The notes under the pieces: model-generated
Databases searched by the model: none
The model's input: the letters and a program-made list of their open reading frames with translations, nothing else
Told to the model about the DNA's origin: nothing
Part shown: in pieces, positions 36,722 through 45,373 of the stretch
Layout of the letters: every line of letters starts with the position of its first letter
How positions within the stretch are numbered: position 1 is the stretch's first letter
Program-made: the position numbers and the translations under genes
Origin: Rhodococcus sp. IEGM 1409
GTDB taxonomy: Bacteria > Actinomycetota > Actinomycetes > Mycobacteriales > Mycobacteriaceae
NCBI RefSeq assembly: GCF_030056735.1
Contig: NZ_JASHKN010000005.1
Location: 100,023-164,022 of the forward strand
Direction: 5' to 3'
DNA length: 64,000 nucleotides

Positions 36722-36752
36722 GAAAAAAGCCCATGGCAGACGCCGATGGGCT
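36722..36752 (-). terminator. Terminator or attenuator upstream of the major tail gene
   Basis: On the minus strand a 7-bp stem AGCCCAT/ATGGGCT is followed by T6. It lies between the tail terminator gene and the major tail protein gene, within the late operon, so partial read-through or a new promoter is needed for the tail genes. Confidence 0.65.
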
Positions 36753-36770
36753 GGAAAGTGTTTCGGTGAT

Positions 36771-37178
36771 TTACGGACGCGGGCGTTGCAATCCGAGGAC
36801 GTAGTACGCGACCTCGGTGCGCTGGTCCGGGTTCTCGTACGGCTCGGATTCCGGCGGGGTGTCGGTGCGGCAGAAGTCGACGCAGATCGGTTTCGGTTCG
36901 TCCTCGACGTCGATGTCGATGCCGGAGATGTTTGCCATCCTCTGTTGCACCTGGCGCGCGAGTTTCGAAGCGCCGCGAGGGTCAGGGTGATGGCACGTGA
37001 TCACCACTCGCGGATAGTCCGTGATTCCGTCGTCGCTGCCGCCGACCCTGTTTACCTGTATTCCGATTCCGTCGTCGTCGGCCGGCGGCTCGGTGTCCGT
37101 CTCGGCCAGCGATGCTAGGTAGGACATGAGGACGTCCTCGACGTTCGGATAGAGCGTCTCGTCGACTTGCACAACCAT
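36771..37178 (-). CDS. Tail terminator protein (probable)
   Basis: A 135-residue acidic protein with VLMSYLASLAETDTEPP and YPRVVITCHHPDPRGASKLARQVQQRMANI. A small alpha/beta protein directly before the major tail gene is the usual place of the tail terminator that caps the tube. It starts next to the stop of the HK97-gp10-like gene. Confidence 0.68.
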   Translation of the reverse strand: MVVQVDETLYPNVEDVLMSYLASLAETDTEPPADDDGIGIQVNRVGGSDDGITDYPRVVITCHHPDPRGASKLARQVQQRMANISGIDIDVEDEPKPICVDFCRTDTPPESEPYENPDQRTEVAYYVLGLQRPRP

Positions 37179-37505
37179 CTACCGACCTCCCCGGTTGATC
37201 GCTTGCACTGCCGCCGCGATCGCCCGAACCCTGCGCGAGCGCCGCGTGCCGAGCAGCGCTGGAGCATTGCCCTCGGAGTAGGCGACGAGGCGCTTGCCCG
37301 GGCGACCGTCCCGCCCGACAGCAGGTTCCTTGCGGACCTTCGCCGCGAGGTTTCCGGTACCACCCGGGACGCGGGCAGCTCGGCGGAACGCAGCCATGCC
37401 TCGATCTGCGCCGCGACTCGTGGCAGCCTGGACGGCTTTCGATTTCATGATCGCCTTCGCATCACGCGAGGTGAACTTGAGTGTTCCTGGCTTCGGATCA
37501 GCCAT
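37179..37505 (-). CDS. Head-tail connector, HK97 gp10-like
   Basis: A strongly basic 108-residue protein (RRAARVPGGTGNLAAKVRKEPAVGRDGRPGK) with size, charge and gene position like HK97-gp10-type proteins of the neck. It overlaps its upstream neighbour by 8 bp. Confidence 0.62.
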   Translation of the reverse strand: MADPKPGTLKFTSRDAKAIMKSKAVQAATSRGADRGMAAFRRAARVPGGTGNLAAKVRKEPAVGRDGRPGKRLVAYSEGNAPALLGTRRSRRVRAIAAAVQAINRGGR

Positions 37506-37836
37506 TGCCAGCGCCTTTCCACTTCACTAGATGGCCCCAGACGTGGTCCGCGATTCCGTCGTCGTCGAACCACGTCTGAAGATCGCCGTCGACGTGTAGC
37601 CGATCGCCAATGCCGTCGACGGCGAGGACGTTTTCGTTCGACTCCGGGAACCCGAGCGGGGCGTAGATGACCCACTTTTGCGACTTGGCGATCGGAACGC
37701 CGTCGGTTGATGTCACGGGCTGGACTGAGCAGCCAGGAAACTCGGCATCGGTGACATCGCTCATGACTCCGCGCTTGAGTCGAACTCGCTTGATCACGCG
37801 AACTGTTTGGTTGCCAAGCTCATCCATCATCGCCAT
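37498..37836 (-). CDS. Head closure / connector protein
   Basis: A 112-residue protein, mostly beta, with VTDAEFPGCSVQPVTS and KWVIYAPLGFPES. This matches small head-closure (stopper) proteins in pattern and order. Overlaps both neighbours. Confidence 0.62.
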   Translation of the reverse strand: MAMMDELGNQTVRVIKRVRLKRGVMSDVTDAEFPGCSVQPVTSTDGVPIAKSQKWVIYAPLGFPESNENVLAVDGIGDRLHVDGDLQTWFDDDGIADHVWGHLVKWKGAGNG

Positions 37837-38185
37837 CTCCGAACTTCCACCGCGGGACAGCGACTTTCGAGATTCCGAGCAGCTCCTTGTGGAAGTCGGT
37901 GATCACCAACGTTCCACCCGGGTCGACGAGGGTTCCCGATCGGGTCACCCCGCCGACAGTCCGTGAGTAGGAACTGTGGCCGGCATACTTCGCCGTACCC
38001 AGCGCGAACCGGACGACGTCGACCACCACATACTTTGCTTGCGGATGGTCGGTCGCCAACTCGGGTTTGCGTTCCCGAATCCAGTGCGACACAGCGGCGA
38101 TCTTCGCGGGAACGTCGATCTCCTCGGCGGGAGTGAGGGCGCGCCAACCGTTCGAGATGTCATTCTTGTCAGCGAAATCGGTCAT
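37820..38185 (-). CDS. Head-tail adaptor-like protein
   Basis: A 121-residue protein with an N-terminal helix-rich part (WRALTPAEEIDVPAKIAAVSHWI) and a middle RFALGTAKYAGHSSYSRTVGG. It is the first small gene after the capsid-associated gene, where connector/adaptor proteins lie. It overlaps the head closure gene by 17 bp. Confidence 0.6.
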   Translation of the reverse strand: MTDFADKNDISNGWRALTPAEEIDVPAKIAAVSHWIRERKPELATDHPQAKYVVVDVVRFALGTAKYAGHSSYSRTVGGVTRSGTLVDPGGTLVITDFHKELLGISKVAVPRWKFGDGDDG

Positions 38186-38199
38186 GTCGCGCCCTCCCG

Positions 38200-38658
38200 C
38201 TACTTCGCGTCGAGAGCGTCGACAGCTGCGATGATCTCGTCCTTATCGAGGCCGGCGACGTTGATTCCGCGCTCGGTCGCGTAGGCCTCCCACAGCGGTT
38301 TGGTCGAAGCTGCCTTCGGGCGGACCAAGGGCTGTGCTGCCGGGGGCTGTGCGGATTCGGCCGTCTTGGTGGACTGCTGCTCGGTCCACTGCGTTTCGGC
38401 GGAGAGCCAGGCTTTGATCCGTTCCGCCTCGGCCGCAGCTTCGACCGCCTCTGCCGTCTCCCGCTCAGCGTTGGTGCCCTCGTCGTCGTCGTCGATGGGG
38501 ACGATGGCGCCGGCTTTGAGTAGGCGCTCAACTTCGGAACGGTCGAGGCGCGAGATGATAGAGCCGGTGCGGTGTTTGACCACTTCGATGGGGCGACCTT
38601 CGCTGTTGCGCTTGATCACCTGATCGAAGCGCAGTGCAACGAGTTGGTATGCGGTCAT
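38200..38658 (-). CDS. Capsid-neighbouring protein with C-terminal HeH/SAP-like domain
   Basis: A 152-residue protein. An N-terminal beta region is followed by a Glu/Ala-rich helix, a Pro/Ala linker and a 30-residue C-terminal helical motif, LWEAYATERGINVAGLDKDEIIAAVDAL, resembling HeH/Rho-N small nucleic-acid-binding domains. Start at 38658 overlaps the capsid stop. Probably a head or connector component. Confidence 0.62.
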   Translation of the reverse strand: MTAYQLVALRFDQVIKRNSEGRPIEVVKHRTGSIISRLDRSEVERLLKAGAIVPIDDDDEGTNAERETAEAVEAAAEAERIKAWLSAETQWTEQQSTKTAESAQPPAAQPLVRPKAASTKPLWEAYATERGINVAGLDKDEIIAAVDALDAK

Positions 38659-39593
38659 GGTGTGGTCACTCCCGTCAGCCACAGGCCAGCCTTGGGCTGA
38701 TCGAGTGCGGCGCCGCGTTCCTGCGTGGCATCGGAACGCCACGTCTCGCGAGGTCCACCGTTCGGACCGTTGCCTTCGGCGTAGAGCTCGGTGAAGGTGA
38801 GGGGCCGTGCATCGCCGTAGAAGCCGATGGTCTGGCGCTCGAGCAAGAGAACCTTGTCCTTGGGCCACGAGCGGGATTCGATGATCCGCAGTCCCGAGAT
38901 GGACTCGGGGAGCGCGCCGACGTAGGCGATGTTCTTGTCGGCGATGTTGCCCTGGTAGACCTTGAGCAGGTCGTCGTTGTCCAGCAGGATCGGCTTGAGC
39001 GCGGGATTGATGACGATGGTGTCGGCCGCGAATTCGTAGCCCTCGTCCTCGCTGCCGCCTTCGTCGATCGTCGGCGCAGCGCTGGCGATCTCGAAGATGC
39101 CGTCGGCGATATCCCGACGCGGTCGGCTGTTCGCCACGTCCCATGCGGTTGAGACAGGAAACGAGGGAATGCTGTTGAACAGCATCTTGATCTGGCGATC
39201 ATTGGCGCGGATGAACGAGTTCTTCAGCGCGGTGATCTGCTTGTTGACGTCGTCGATCTGATTCTTGCGAATCATGTCGAGGGTGACACGAATTCCCTTG
39301 CCCTTCTTGGTCGAGAACACGACCTTCGGGATGCCGCGCGCTGCAGCACTGACCGGAATCTCGGAGAACTCGGCGAGATCGTCGATGTCGTCGAGGAGGA
39401 ACGTCGGGTCGCCCTCGTTGTAGGTGAAGATGCCCGAGACGTTCGCACCGGCGTTGCGCAGGAGCGCCTCCGCGATGAACTGATTCTCGAGCAGCTTCTT
39501 GAGCTTGGTGGGAATGAACATTGGGTTCGCCTGGAAGTCGGCGACTGTCATCGCCGCGCCATCCGACGAACTCACGACAGTTCTTGGTGCCAT
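38655..39593 (-). CDS. Major capsid protein
   Basis: A 312-residue HK97-fold-like capsid protein. It has PKVVFSTKKGKGIRVTLDMIRKNQID (extended loop and spine helix region) and DTIVINPALKPILLDND typical of the P-domain of actinophage capsids. An AGGAGA site precedes the ATG. It follows the decoration protein and protease-scaffold genes, the standard order. Confidence 0.87.
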   Translation of the reverse strand: MAPRTVVSSSDGAAMTVADFQANPMFIPTKLKKLLENQFIAEALLRNAGANVSGIFTYNEGDPTFLLDDIDDLAEFSEIPVSAAARGIPKVVFSTKKGKGIRVTLDMIRKNQIDDVNKQITALKNSFIRANDRQIKMLFNSIPSFPVSTAWDVANSRPRRDIADGIFEIASAAPTIDEGGSEDEGYEFAADTIVINPALKPILLDNDDLLKVYQGNIADKNIAYVGALPESISGLRIIESRSWPKDKVLLLERQTIGFYGDARPLTFTELYAEGNGPNGGPRETWRSDATQERGAALDQPKAGLWLTGVTTP

Positions 39594-39619
39594 GTTGATT
39601 TTCTCCTGTGTGAGGTGGG

Positions 39620-40060
39620 TCAGGCGATCCGGATGAGGCCGACGGCGTTAGCCGCGACTCCGGCGGGCTGGGTGCACTTGCCGACGATGGTTCGGGGGTC
39701 CGGGTCGGCACCGGCTGGCCCGACCTTGCCTGCGCCGGTCGAAACGAGGTGCTCACCGAACTTGGCTGCGGCCGAGTATTCGACCTTGACCTCGGTACCC
39801 GAGTAGGCCACAGAGATCACGGTGGGAATCGGCATCGCGTTGATGACCGGTCGACCGATCGCGTCGAGTGTCGTTCCGCCCTGTGCGGTCTCGGGACTCT
39901 GACCGTCGGTGACGGATACGCCAAGGACTCGCAGACTGTTGGCGGCGGCGAGGCCGACTCGGCCGTTGTCGCGGCCCTCGACGAGTTTGCCGCCGAGGAT
40001 GACCTCGGTGGGCGTGAAACTCTTCGGGCCGCCCTGTGTTACCTGTACGACTGCGGACAT
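39620..40060 (-). CDS. Capsid decoration / head fibre-like protein
   Basis: A 146-residue beta-rich protein with VGLAAANSLRVLGVSVTDGQ and an Ala/Gly-rich C-terminal domain ending VGLIRIA. Size, composition and place between scaffold and capsid genes match DUF2190-type decoration proteins. Confidence 0.72.
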   Translation of the reverse strand: MSAVVQVTQGGPKSFTPTEVILGGKLVEGRDNGRVGLAAANSLRVLGVSVTDGQSPETAQGGTTLDAIGRPVINAMPIPTVISVAYSGTEVKVEYSAAAKFGEHLVSTGAGKVGPAGADPDPRTIVGKCTQPAGVAANAVGLIRIA

Positions 40061-40061
40061 T

Positions 40062-40562
40062 TCAGGCCTCCATCCAGCTCTTGAACTTGTCGTTCTCTTC
40101 GACGTTGTCGGTGGTCTCGGACTCGTTCTGGCCGTGTCCGAGTTCGGCTACAGGCACCAATCCCTTGGCAAGGCTGTCGATATCCTTGGTTGCACCGTCG
40201 CGGTCGGTCGCGAGCGCTTTGAGCCAGTCGGTGCGGCGTGCGGGACCGAACTTGCCGTCGCGGATTGCGTTGGAGACCAGCGTTTCGTCGGCGTCGCGCA
40301 ACTGCTGTGCTCTCGCGCGCACGCCCTCTTCGGCATTGCGCGTCAGTTCGTCGAGCGCGGTTGCGTCGATCGCGACAACTCCCTCGGGCAGACGTGCCGT
40401 CGTGGTGCGGGTGGCGGCGTTCTCCGATTCGGGTTCGCTCTCCGCGGGCGCAGTGGCCAGTTCCTCGACCGCCGTCACGACCTCGTCGGCGGTGGCACCT
40501 TCCTCAAGCCCGAGGGCCTCGAGGACGGAGGTTTCCTGCTCGTCAGTCAGTGTCATTGCCAC
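40062..40562 (-). CDS. Nested scaffold protein (in-frame internal start)
   Basis: Inside the protease gene, AAAAGGAGG (40578-40570) is followed 7 bases later by an in-frame GTG at 40562, with an ATG two codons on. The predicted 166-residue product, VAMTLTDEQET onward, is the acidic helical scaffold domain alone. Such nested scaffold genes in protease genes are known in several phage families; expression here is inferred from the ribosome-binding site. Confidence 0.68.
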   Translation of the reverse strand: MAMTLTDEQETSVLEALGLEEGATADEVVTAVEELATAPAESEPESENAATRTTTARLPEGVVAIDATALDELTRNAEEGVRARAQQLRDADETLVSNAIRDGKFGPARRTDWLKALATDRDGATKDIDSLAKGLVPVAELGHGQNESETTDNVEENDKFKSWMEA

Positions 40563-41369
40563 TGTCGAGCCTCCTTTTCGTGTAGACCCGACCGAGCTTG
40601 CGGCTGGGGTTGTGGGCGCCCGACGCGATGCGTTCGGGCGAGATCCGGCACGGTCTGCGTGGCGGATGATTTGTGGCGGCGCCGGCGCTTCACGGCGACC
40701 CGCATAGTTGAAGAGCGAAAGGTCGAACGAGTTCTTCGCCGAGTCCTTGTCGTCTTTCTCGGGCTCGTCCTTCGTATCGACTCGATTGGCGAGGCCAGCG
40801 TCGACGGCTTCCTGTGCGGAATACCAGGTTTCGGCGAGCATGAAGTCGCGCCATTCTTCGGTAGTTCCGCCAGTTCGTTCGGCGTAGATCGACGCGATGT
40901 TGTTGCTGACGCGGTCGAGATCATCTGCGCGCTTGCGTAGGTCGCCCGCATTGCCGGCGCCGAAGCTGGACGCGTCGTGGATCATCATTTCGCTGTTGCG
41001 CCGCATGACAACCTCGTCGCCCGCCATTGCAATGAAGCTCGCCGCTGAGGCCGCGAGTCCATCGACGTAGACGGTGATGGTTGCTTTGTGCGAGCGGAGC
41101 GCGTTGAGGATCGCGATGCCGTCGAAGACGTCGCCGCCGGGGGAGTTCAGGCGCACGGTGATCTCGTCGGCAGTGATGGCGCCGAGATCCTTGGCGAAGT
41201 CCTGTGCGCTGACGCCACCCCACCAGCCGTAGCCAATCTCGTCGTAGATCAGGATCTCGGCAGGGCCATCGTCGTCGTCCGCTGCGTTGCGGATTCGGTA
41301 CCAATCACGCTTGTTGGCAGCGGCATTGATTGGGACGCGCATGCCGTTGCGTATGGATGCTCGGCTCAC
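40062..41369 (-). CDS. ClpP-like head maturation protease with scaffold domain
   Basis: A 435-residue two-part protein. Residues 35-215 form a ClpP/S14 protease with Ser108 in GLAASAAS and His131 in MMIHDAS, plus the oxyanion-region LNSPGGDVFDG. After a basic Pro/Ala linker, residues 270-435 are acidic and helical, as scaffolding proteins are. The protease would clear the scaffold during capsid maturation. A strong internal start supports separate production of the scaffold. Overlaps the portal gene by ATGA. Confidence 0.9.
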   Translation of the reverse strand: MSRASIRNGMRVPINAAANKRDWYRIRNAADDDDGPAEILIYDEIGYGWWGGVSAQDFAKDLGAITADEITVRLNSPGGDVFDGIAILNALRSHKATITVYVDGLAASAASFIAMAGDEVVMRRNSEMMIHDASSFGAGNAGDLRKRADDLDRVSNNIASIYAERTGGTTEEWRDFMLAETWYSAQEAVDAGLANRVDTKDEPEKDDKDSAKNSFDLSLFNYAGRREAPAPPQIIRHADRAGSRPNASRRAPTTPAASSVGSTRKGGSTVAMTLTDEQETSVLEALGLEEGATADEVVTAVEELATAPAESEPESENAATRTTTARLPEGVVAIDATALDELTRNAEEGVRARAQQLRDADETLVSNAIRDGKFGPARRTDWLKALATDRDGATKDIDSLAKGLVPVAELGHGQNESETTDNVEENDKFKSWMEA

Positions 41370-42658
41370 TCTGCCCCTCCTTCGTTGGGATCGGGTGCGC
41401 CCTTGGCGCTTTGGGAGTCGGGCGTGGTGAGGCCGAACTTCTGACGGAGCATGATCTTGAGCTCGTCGTCGGGCTCGAGGAGTCCGTTCTGGACGAGGAT
41501 TCCGAGGGCGGCAGCGGTTGCGTCCTGCCGGGAACCGATCTCGTCGAACACGATTCGCGGAGCGGGCTCGTCTTCACCGAAGTTGATGTCGACGAGGTCC
41601 TCTACGACATGGGCGTTCGAGGTGTCACGGATGAATTCGCCGAGTGCCTGTACCGACTGCACGAATGGATCCGCAAGGACTGACGCCAACGCATACGACC
41701 CGCCTCGGTCGAGGTTGAGAAAGTGGGCGAGGCCAGCGAGCGCGATCGACTTGTCGTGGAAGTTGATCGCGGGTTGCATATCGAAAACCGTGCCGGTGGG
41801 CGCGAGAAGGTCGAGCTTCTGGCCTTTCGCGAGTCCGACGCCAGAGTTCGAGCCGCCCCTGTAGTTGGAGGCGACCGCCTGCATGTGGTCGACCTCTTCC
41901 TGGTCGTCGTCTTTCGACGCGGTGCCAACGGGAACACCCATGCCGTGGCGCCTGGCGGCGCCTGCCTGGATACGCATGAACTCGTCCTTAAGCAGCCAAT
42001 GTTTATAGGCCGGCCGCAGGATCGAATTGCCCCGCCAATCTCCTGGCTCGGGATCGCGGACATATGCCACAAGGCGCGAGACGGGAATCTCTACACCGCC
42101 AATGCCATACATGACACGTTCAGTGCTCGCCGGAGGGTGCTGCCTGATGGATTCCAGGCCACCGTCGAGCGCGACGTTGATCTTCGAAATTGTCTTTTGT
42201 GGGCGCGGCGCGAGCTTGTGCAGCATGGCGCGCGTCGCATCCTCGTTGATCGAATAGACCTGCTCGAAAATGCTGTGCCCATACGGGAGCATCAACAGCA
42301 CGTTCTGCAGATGCTGCGCCCACGAGAAGCGACCCTTCATGCGCGGCTGCGTGTCCGGCTCGGTTCCGAGGATCGGCAATCCGAGATTGCGTGAGACGAA
42401 CTCGGCCACTTCGTCGCGCGAGCCATTGGGATCAACCCACCAATGTGCGCTTCGAATCGGCAATCCGATTGCTGACAAGACCGATGAAACGCGGCCGTCC
42501 TCTTTCATCATGCGGCTGTAGACGTGATTGCATTGCGGCCACTGCAGTTCCGGCACTCGCTCGTCGGAATCCCACTGCTGCCAGTCGGTGTTTTGCCCTT
42601 GGGTAGTGACGTAACCGATTTCGTTCCGGGGCACTGCCGTCTTCTTGAGTTCGACCAC
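41366..42658 (-). CDS. Portal protein
   Basis: A 430-residue portal of the DUF935/Mu-gp29-like type. It has VYSRMMKEDGRVSSVLSAI and PIRSAHWWVDP near the N-terminus, the mid-region GDWRGNSILRPAYKHWLLKDEF, and a C-terminal acidic tail. It forms the dodecameric DNA gate at the capsid vertex. GTG start at 42658 has GGGAGG upstream. Confidence 0.87.
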   Translation of the reverse strand: MVELKKTAVPRNEIGYVTTQGQNTDWQQWDSDERVPELQWPQCNHVYSRMMKEDGRVSSVLSAIGLPIRSAHWWVDPNGSRDEVAEFVSRNLGLPILGTEPDTQPRMKGRFSWAQHLQNVLLMLPYGHSIFEQVYSINEDATRAMLHKLAPRPQKTISKINVALDGGLESIRQHPPASTERVMYGIGGVEIPVSRLVAYVRDPEPGDWRGNSILRPAYKHWLLKDEFMRIQAGAARRHGMGVPVGTASKDDDQEEVDHMQAVASNYRGGSNSGVGLAKGQKLDLLAPTGTVFDMQPAINFHDKSIALAGLAHFLNLDRGGSYALASVLADPFVQSVQALGEFIRDTSNAHVVEDLVDINFGEDEPAPRIVFDEIGSRQDATAAALGILVQNGLLEPDDELKIMLRQKFGLTTPDSQSAKGAPDPNEGGAE

Positions 42659-42671
42659 CGTGCACCTCCCT

Positions 42672-44315
42672 TCAGAATCCCGCTGCGAGAGCGTCGAATT
42701 GACTTACATCGGTCTCGTATCCGCGACTCCCGGACCATGCGCCGATCGAATCCAGCGATTGTTCGACCTTCGGTGCGGCAGTCTTGGTGGAAACCCGAGA
42801 TCCAAAGGTGAGCAGCCCCCACCGTGCGATTTGCACCGCGTTGAGCGGTGCCACGACTGCGTCAGCTCGCTTGTCGAAGACGAAATCCCCACCGGGTAAC
42901 GTGCGTTCGACGGCACCTTCGACAGAATCGTTGAGAGCCTTCTGATTCGAGTGACTGATGACGGCACCTTCGGCGTCATCGACGAAAGCACGACACGATG
43001 TAGCCATCTGATTCGTCGTCATCTTGATCAGTTCGAGTCCGGCCGCTGTCAGGTGCGGCTCGAGCACTGCGGCATGCGATCTCGAATCCGTCGCAATGAC
43101 GCACGGGTTCCAGGCGGCAACCACCGCCAGCAGGAGCAACAAGATTTGCTCGTGTGTGCCCGCCTGGTAGTAGCCGATCTCGACGTGAATCCGACCGAGT
43201 TCTGTCCGTTGGGCGGCGGCGATGACCCACAGTGAGCCATCCATCGTCCGGTCGATCGACACTGCGACAGGACCGGTCAGAGCAGGCGCTTCGTCGTGGA
43301 GGTCATGCCAGGCGGTCCGGCCGATCACAGTCCAGGTTGGGACGTCGCTGGCAAGTTTGGGCCAGTCTCCGCGGCCGAGGTATTCGACGTCGAAGCTCTT
43401 CTTTCCCGCTGCGGTCGAGAACTTCCTGAGTTCTGCCGTGAGCTTCTTGACCGTCTGGATCACCCCGAAAGACGGGTTCGCCCATCGCCAGGTCTCGTGG
43501 TCGGTTCGGTCGAGTCCGTCGGGCGCCATCCATTCGGCGAAGAACAATCCCTCTTCGCCAGCAAGGCCACGTTCACGGACTGCAGCGAGGACGGATCCGT
43601 TCGGATGCTGGTCCTGATTGACCGCCGACGAGGTGTAGATCGTCTGCGGATCCTCGGCGGCCATCTTGGTCGGCGAGAGTGCGGCCATGTCGGCTTCGGT
43701 GAGGTCATATGCCTCGTCGTAGATTTCGAGATCGACGGTGTCGAGACCGCGGCCGGCGTCTTTCGATCGGGTGGTGAACACGACCTGGGCGCCGGACTTG
43801 AGAACGATCGTGCCGCGGCCTTGCGAGCACGTCTTGGACTCGACCAGTTCACGCAACCACGGCGTGCTCTTGACGATCGCCCACGTGCGCTTCCACAGCG
43901 ACTTCGCCGTTTCCCACTGCTGGGCGGTGAAGACGATGTTCTCGCCGAGTTTGTACAGGCCGTACAGCACGCGGATCGAGAGGATCAGCGATTTGCCGTT
44001 CTGGCGGGGGACGATCAGGCAGCACTCGGGATGAGTCCATGTCCCATCTGCCGACTTCGACATGATCCGTTCGAGAGACCAGGACTGCCACGGCATCGCG
44101 CGGATGCGCGAGGATGATCGGCGCGCGAGTTCGGCAGCCTTGAGACCGAGTTGCATATCGCCAGGCGTGTAGGCCAGCGAGTTCGGTGTCTGTCGGCCTT
44201 CGAGTTTCGGCCACTCGGTGGCGATGATCTGCGCGAACTTCTCGTCGATGTCCTCGTCACAGATCGTCGAGGGGATTTCCGTATCCGCCAGCACCGGGGT
44301 CGACGTCATCGGCAC
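42672..44315 (-). CDS. terL: Terminase large subunit
   Basis: A 547-residue DNA-packaging motor. The ATPase has Walker A-like VPRQNGKS (residues 102-109) and Walker B EIYDEA (D200, E201). The nuclease half has Asp residues in VSIDRTMDG and VIATDSRSH and a C-terminal ADAVVAPLNAVQIARWG. It overlaps the small subunit gene by 59 bp. In-frame Met codons at 44315 and 44309 are both possible starts. Confidence 0.92.
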   Translation of the reverse strand: MPMTSTPVLADTEIPSTICDEDIDEKFAQIIATEWPKLEGRQTPNSLAYTPGDMQLGLKAAELARRSSSRIRAMPWQSWSLERIMSKSADGTWTHPECCLIVPRQNGKSLILSIRVLYGLYKLGENIVFTAQQWETAKSLWKRTWAIVKSTPWLRELVESKTCSQGRGTIVLKSGAQVVFTTRSKDAGRGLDTVDLEIYDEAYDLTEADMAALSPTKMAAEDPQTIYTSSAVNQDQHPNGSVLAAVRERGLAGEEGLFFAEWMAPDGLDRTDHETWRWANPSFGVIQTVKKLTAELRKFSTAAGKKSFDVEYLGRGDWPKLASDVPTWTVIGRTAWHDLHDEAPALTGPVAVSIDRTMDGSLWVIAAAQRTELGRIHVEIGYYQAGTHEQILLLLLAVVAAWNPCVIATDSRSHAAVLEPHLTAAGLELIKMTTNQMATSCRAFVDDAEGAVISHSNQKALNDSVEGAVERTLPGGDFVFDKRADAVVAPLNAVQIARWGLLTFGSRVSTKTAAPKVEQSLDSIGAWSGSRGYETDVSQFDALAAGF

Positions 44316-44607
44316 GCCTCCTCTTGATCTCGGCGAGCATCTGGCGATACAACGTCAGGAGTTGTCGCGCTTCCTGTGCCGCCGAGTCGATCCGCACTTC
44401 GAGGACCGTCGAATCTCCACGCGAGGGAATCAGGCGCATCCATAGCGCGTTCTCACCACTCAGCACGCGGTGACAGAAGTCGAGGCGATCCTTGACGCGG
44501 CAGGTCTCGAGAATCAGCGTTGTGAGCTCGTAAGGGTCTTCTTCGAGGGACATTTCGTCGAAAAGTTGGCGCCCTCGCGGTCCGAGACTGTCCGCTTCGT
44601 CGTCCAT
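44257..44607 (-). CDS. Terminase small subunit (probable)
   Basis: A 116-residue helical, charged protein directly upstream of terL and overlapping it. It has an N-terminal EADSLGPRGRQLFDEMSLEED and a middle helix set as in P27-type small terminases, which recognise the packaging site. GGGGGCGGAG precedes the ATG. Confidence 0.75.
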   Translation of the reverse strand: MDDEADSLGPRGRQLFDEMSLEEDPYELTTLILETCRVKDRLDFCHRVLSGENALWMRLIPSRGDSTVLEVRIDSAAQEARQLLTLYRQMLAEIKRRRADDVDPGAGGYGNPLDDL

Positions 44608-44652
44608 CTCCGCCCCCTTGCACGAAAGTTTTGAGGCCGAGCAAAAAAATCG

Positions 44653-44712
44653 TCCTGACTAGGGCGGCCAGTCAGGAGACCCCCACCCCCTCGAATATTT
44701 TCGGGGGCGGGG
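44653..44712. other. Two inverted repeats upstream of the terminase genes
   Basis: TCCTGACT/AGTCAGGA (44653-44677) is followed by a GC-rich imperfect inverted repeat, CCCCACCCCC against GGGGGCGGGG (about 44681-44712), with an A/T-rich loop. This 129-bp gap between terS and the terminase-like gene is one of the few non-coding stretches in the late operon. Packaging-site (cos/pac) or terminator function is possible; no single-stranded end sequence can be defined from the prophage. Confidence 0.5.
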
Positions 44713-44736
44713 TCACGAGCCTCTGACCTGCGACGA

Positions 44737-45357
44737 TCAGGGTTCGATATTGAGGATCTCGACTGCGAAACGCTCGCGGGTCAACGATTGGTGAAGGCGA
44801 CGCAGGATTGCGATGGTCGTCGTGATGCCGACGCCAGGATGAACTCGCTTCCAGACGTCCTCATCGTCAATGTCATCACCGCGGTTGGCACTGATCCGGA
44901 ACGTGGGGACGCCAGAATGCGTCGACCCAAGTCCTGCATAGAGGATGCGGTCGGTGTTCATGAGTGCGTCGTCGATCGAATACCCTCGGTAGTCGTCACA
45001 GACGGTGAGATCGAAGCGCCCTCGAATGCCTCGCGAACCGTAAGGCGCGAAGTGAACGCGCCCACCGTTCGTCAGCTCAACCTCACGGGCGCCATCAGCT
45101 TTGCGTACGCGGGCCAGCACGTGTGGGTCATTCAGCTTGAGCGGATGAACGAAACGAGACATCGCGTCCTTCGACTGTTCCCATCCGTCCGTCAAGTACA
45201 GGACACGATCGCCTCGGACTGACGCACGCAGTGACGCGTCGAGGGCGACTCTGGTTCGCCCACTCTGCCTGGGTACCGAGATCGCACTGGACTCGCTCAA
45301 CTCGACCATGCCAAGGGCGGCCGAGTGCCAGGGCATCTCAACTTCGAGTGTGGTCAT
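44737..45357 (-). CDS. Degenerate terminase ATPase-like protein
   Basis: A 206-residue protein that aligns by eye with the ATPase half of the TerL encoded just downstream: SVPRQSGRT (27-35) against IVPRQNGKS, then DRVLYLTDGWEQSKD against ENIVFTAQQWETAKS, ELTNGGRVHFAPYGSRGIRG against the equivalent strand, and LTVCDDY (117-123) against LEIYDEA. The Walker A Lys is Arg and the Walker B Glu is Asp, and no nuclease half exists. ATPase activity is doubtful; a packaging accessory or decoy subunit is possible. Confidence 0.72.
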   Translation of the reverse strand: MTTLEVEMPWHSAALGMVELSESSAISVPRQSGRTRVALDASLRASVRGDRVLYLTDGWEQSKDAMSRFVHPLKLNDPHVLARVRKADGAREVELTNGGRVHFAPYGSRGIRGRFDLTVCDDYRGYSIDDALMNTDRILYAGLGSTHSGVPTFRISANRGDDIDDEDVWKRVHPGVGITTTIAILRRLHQSLTRERFAVEILNIEP

Positions 45358-45373
45358 GGTCCTCTTCTGTCGG

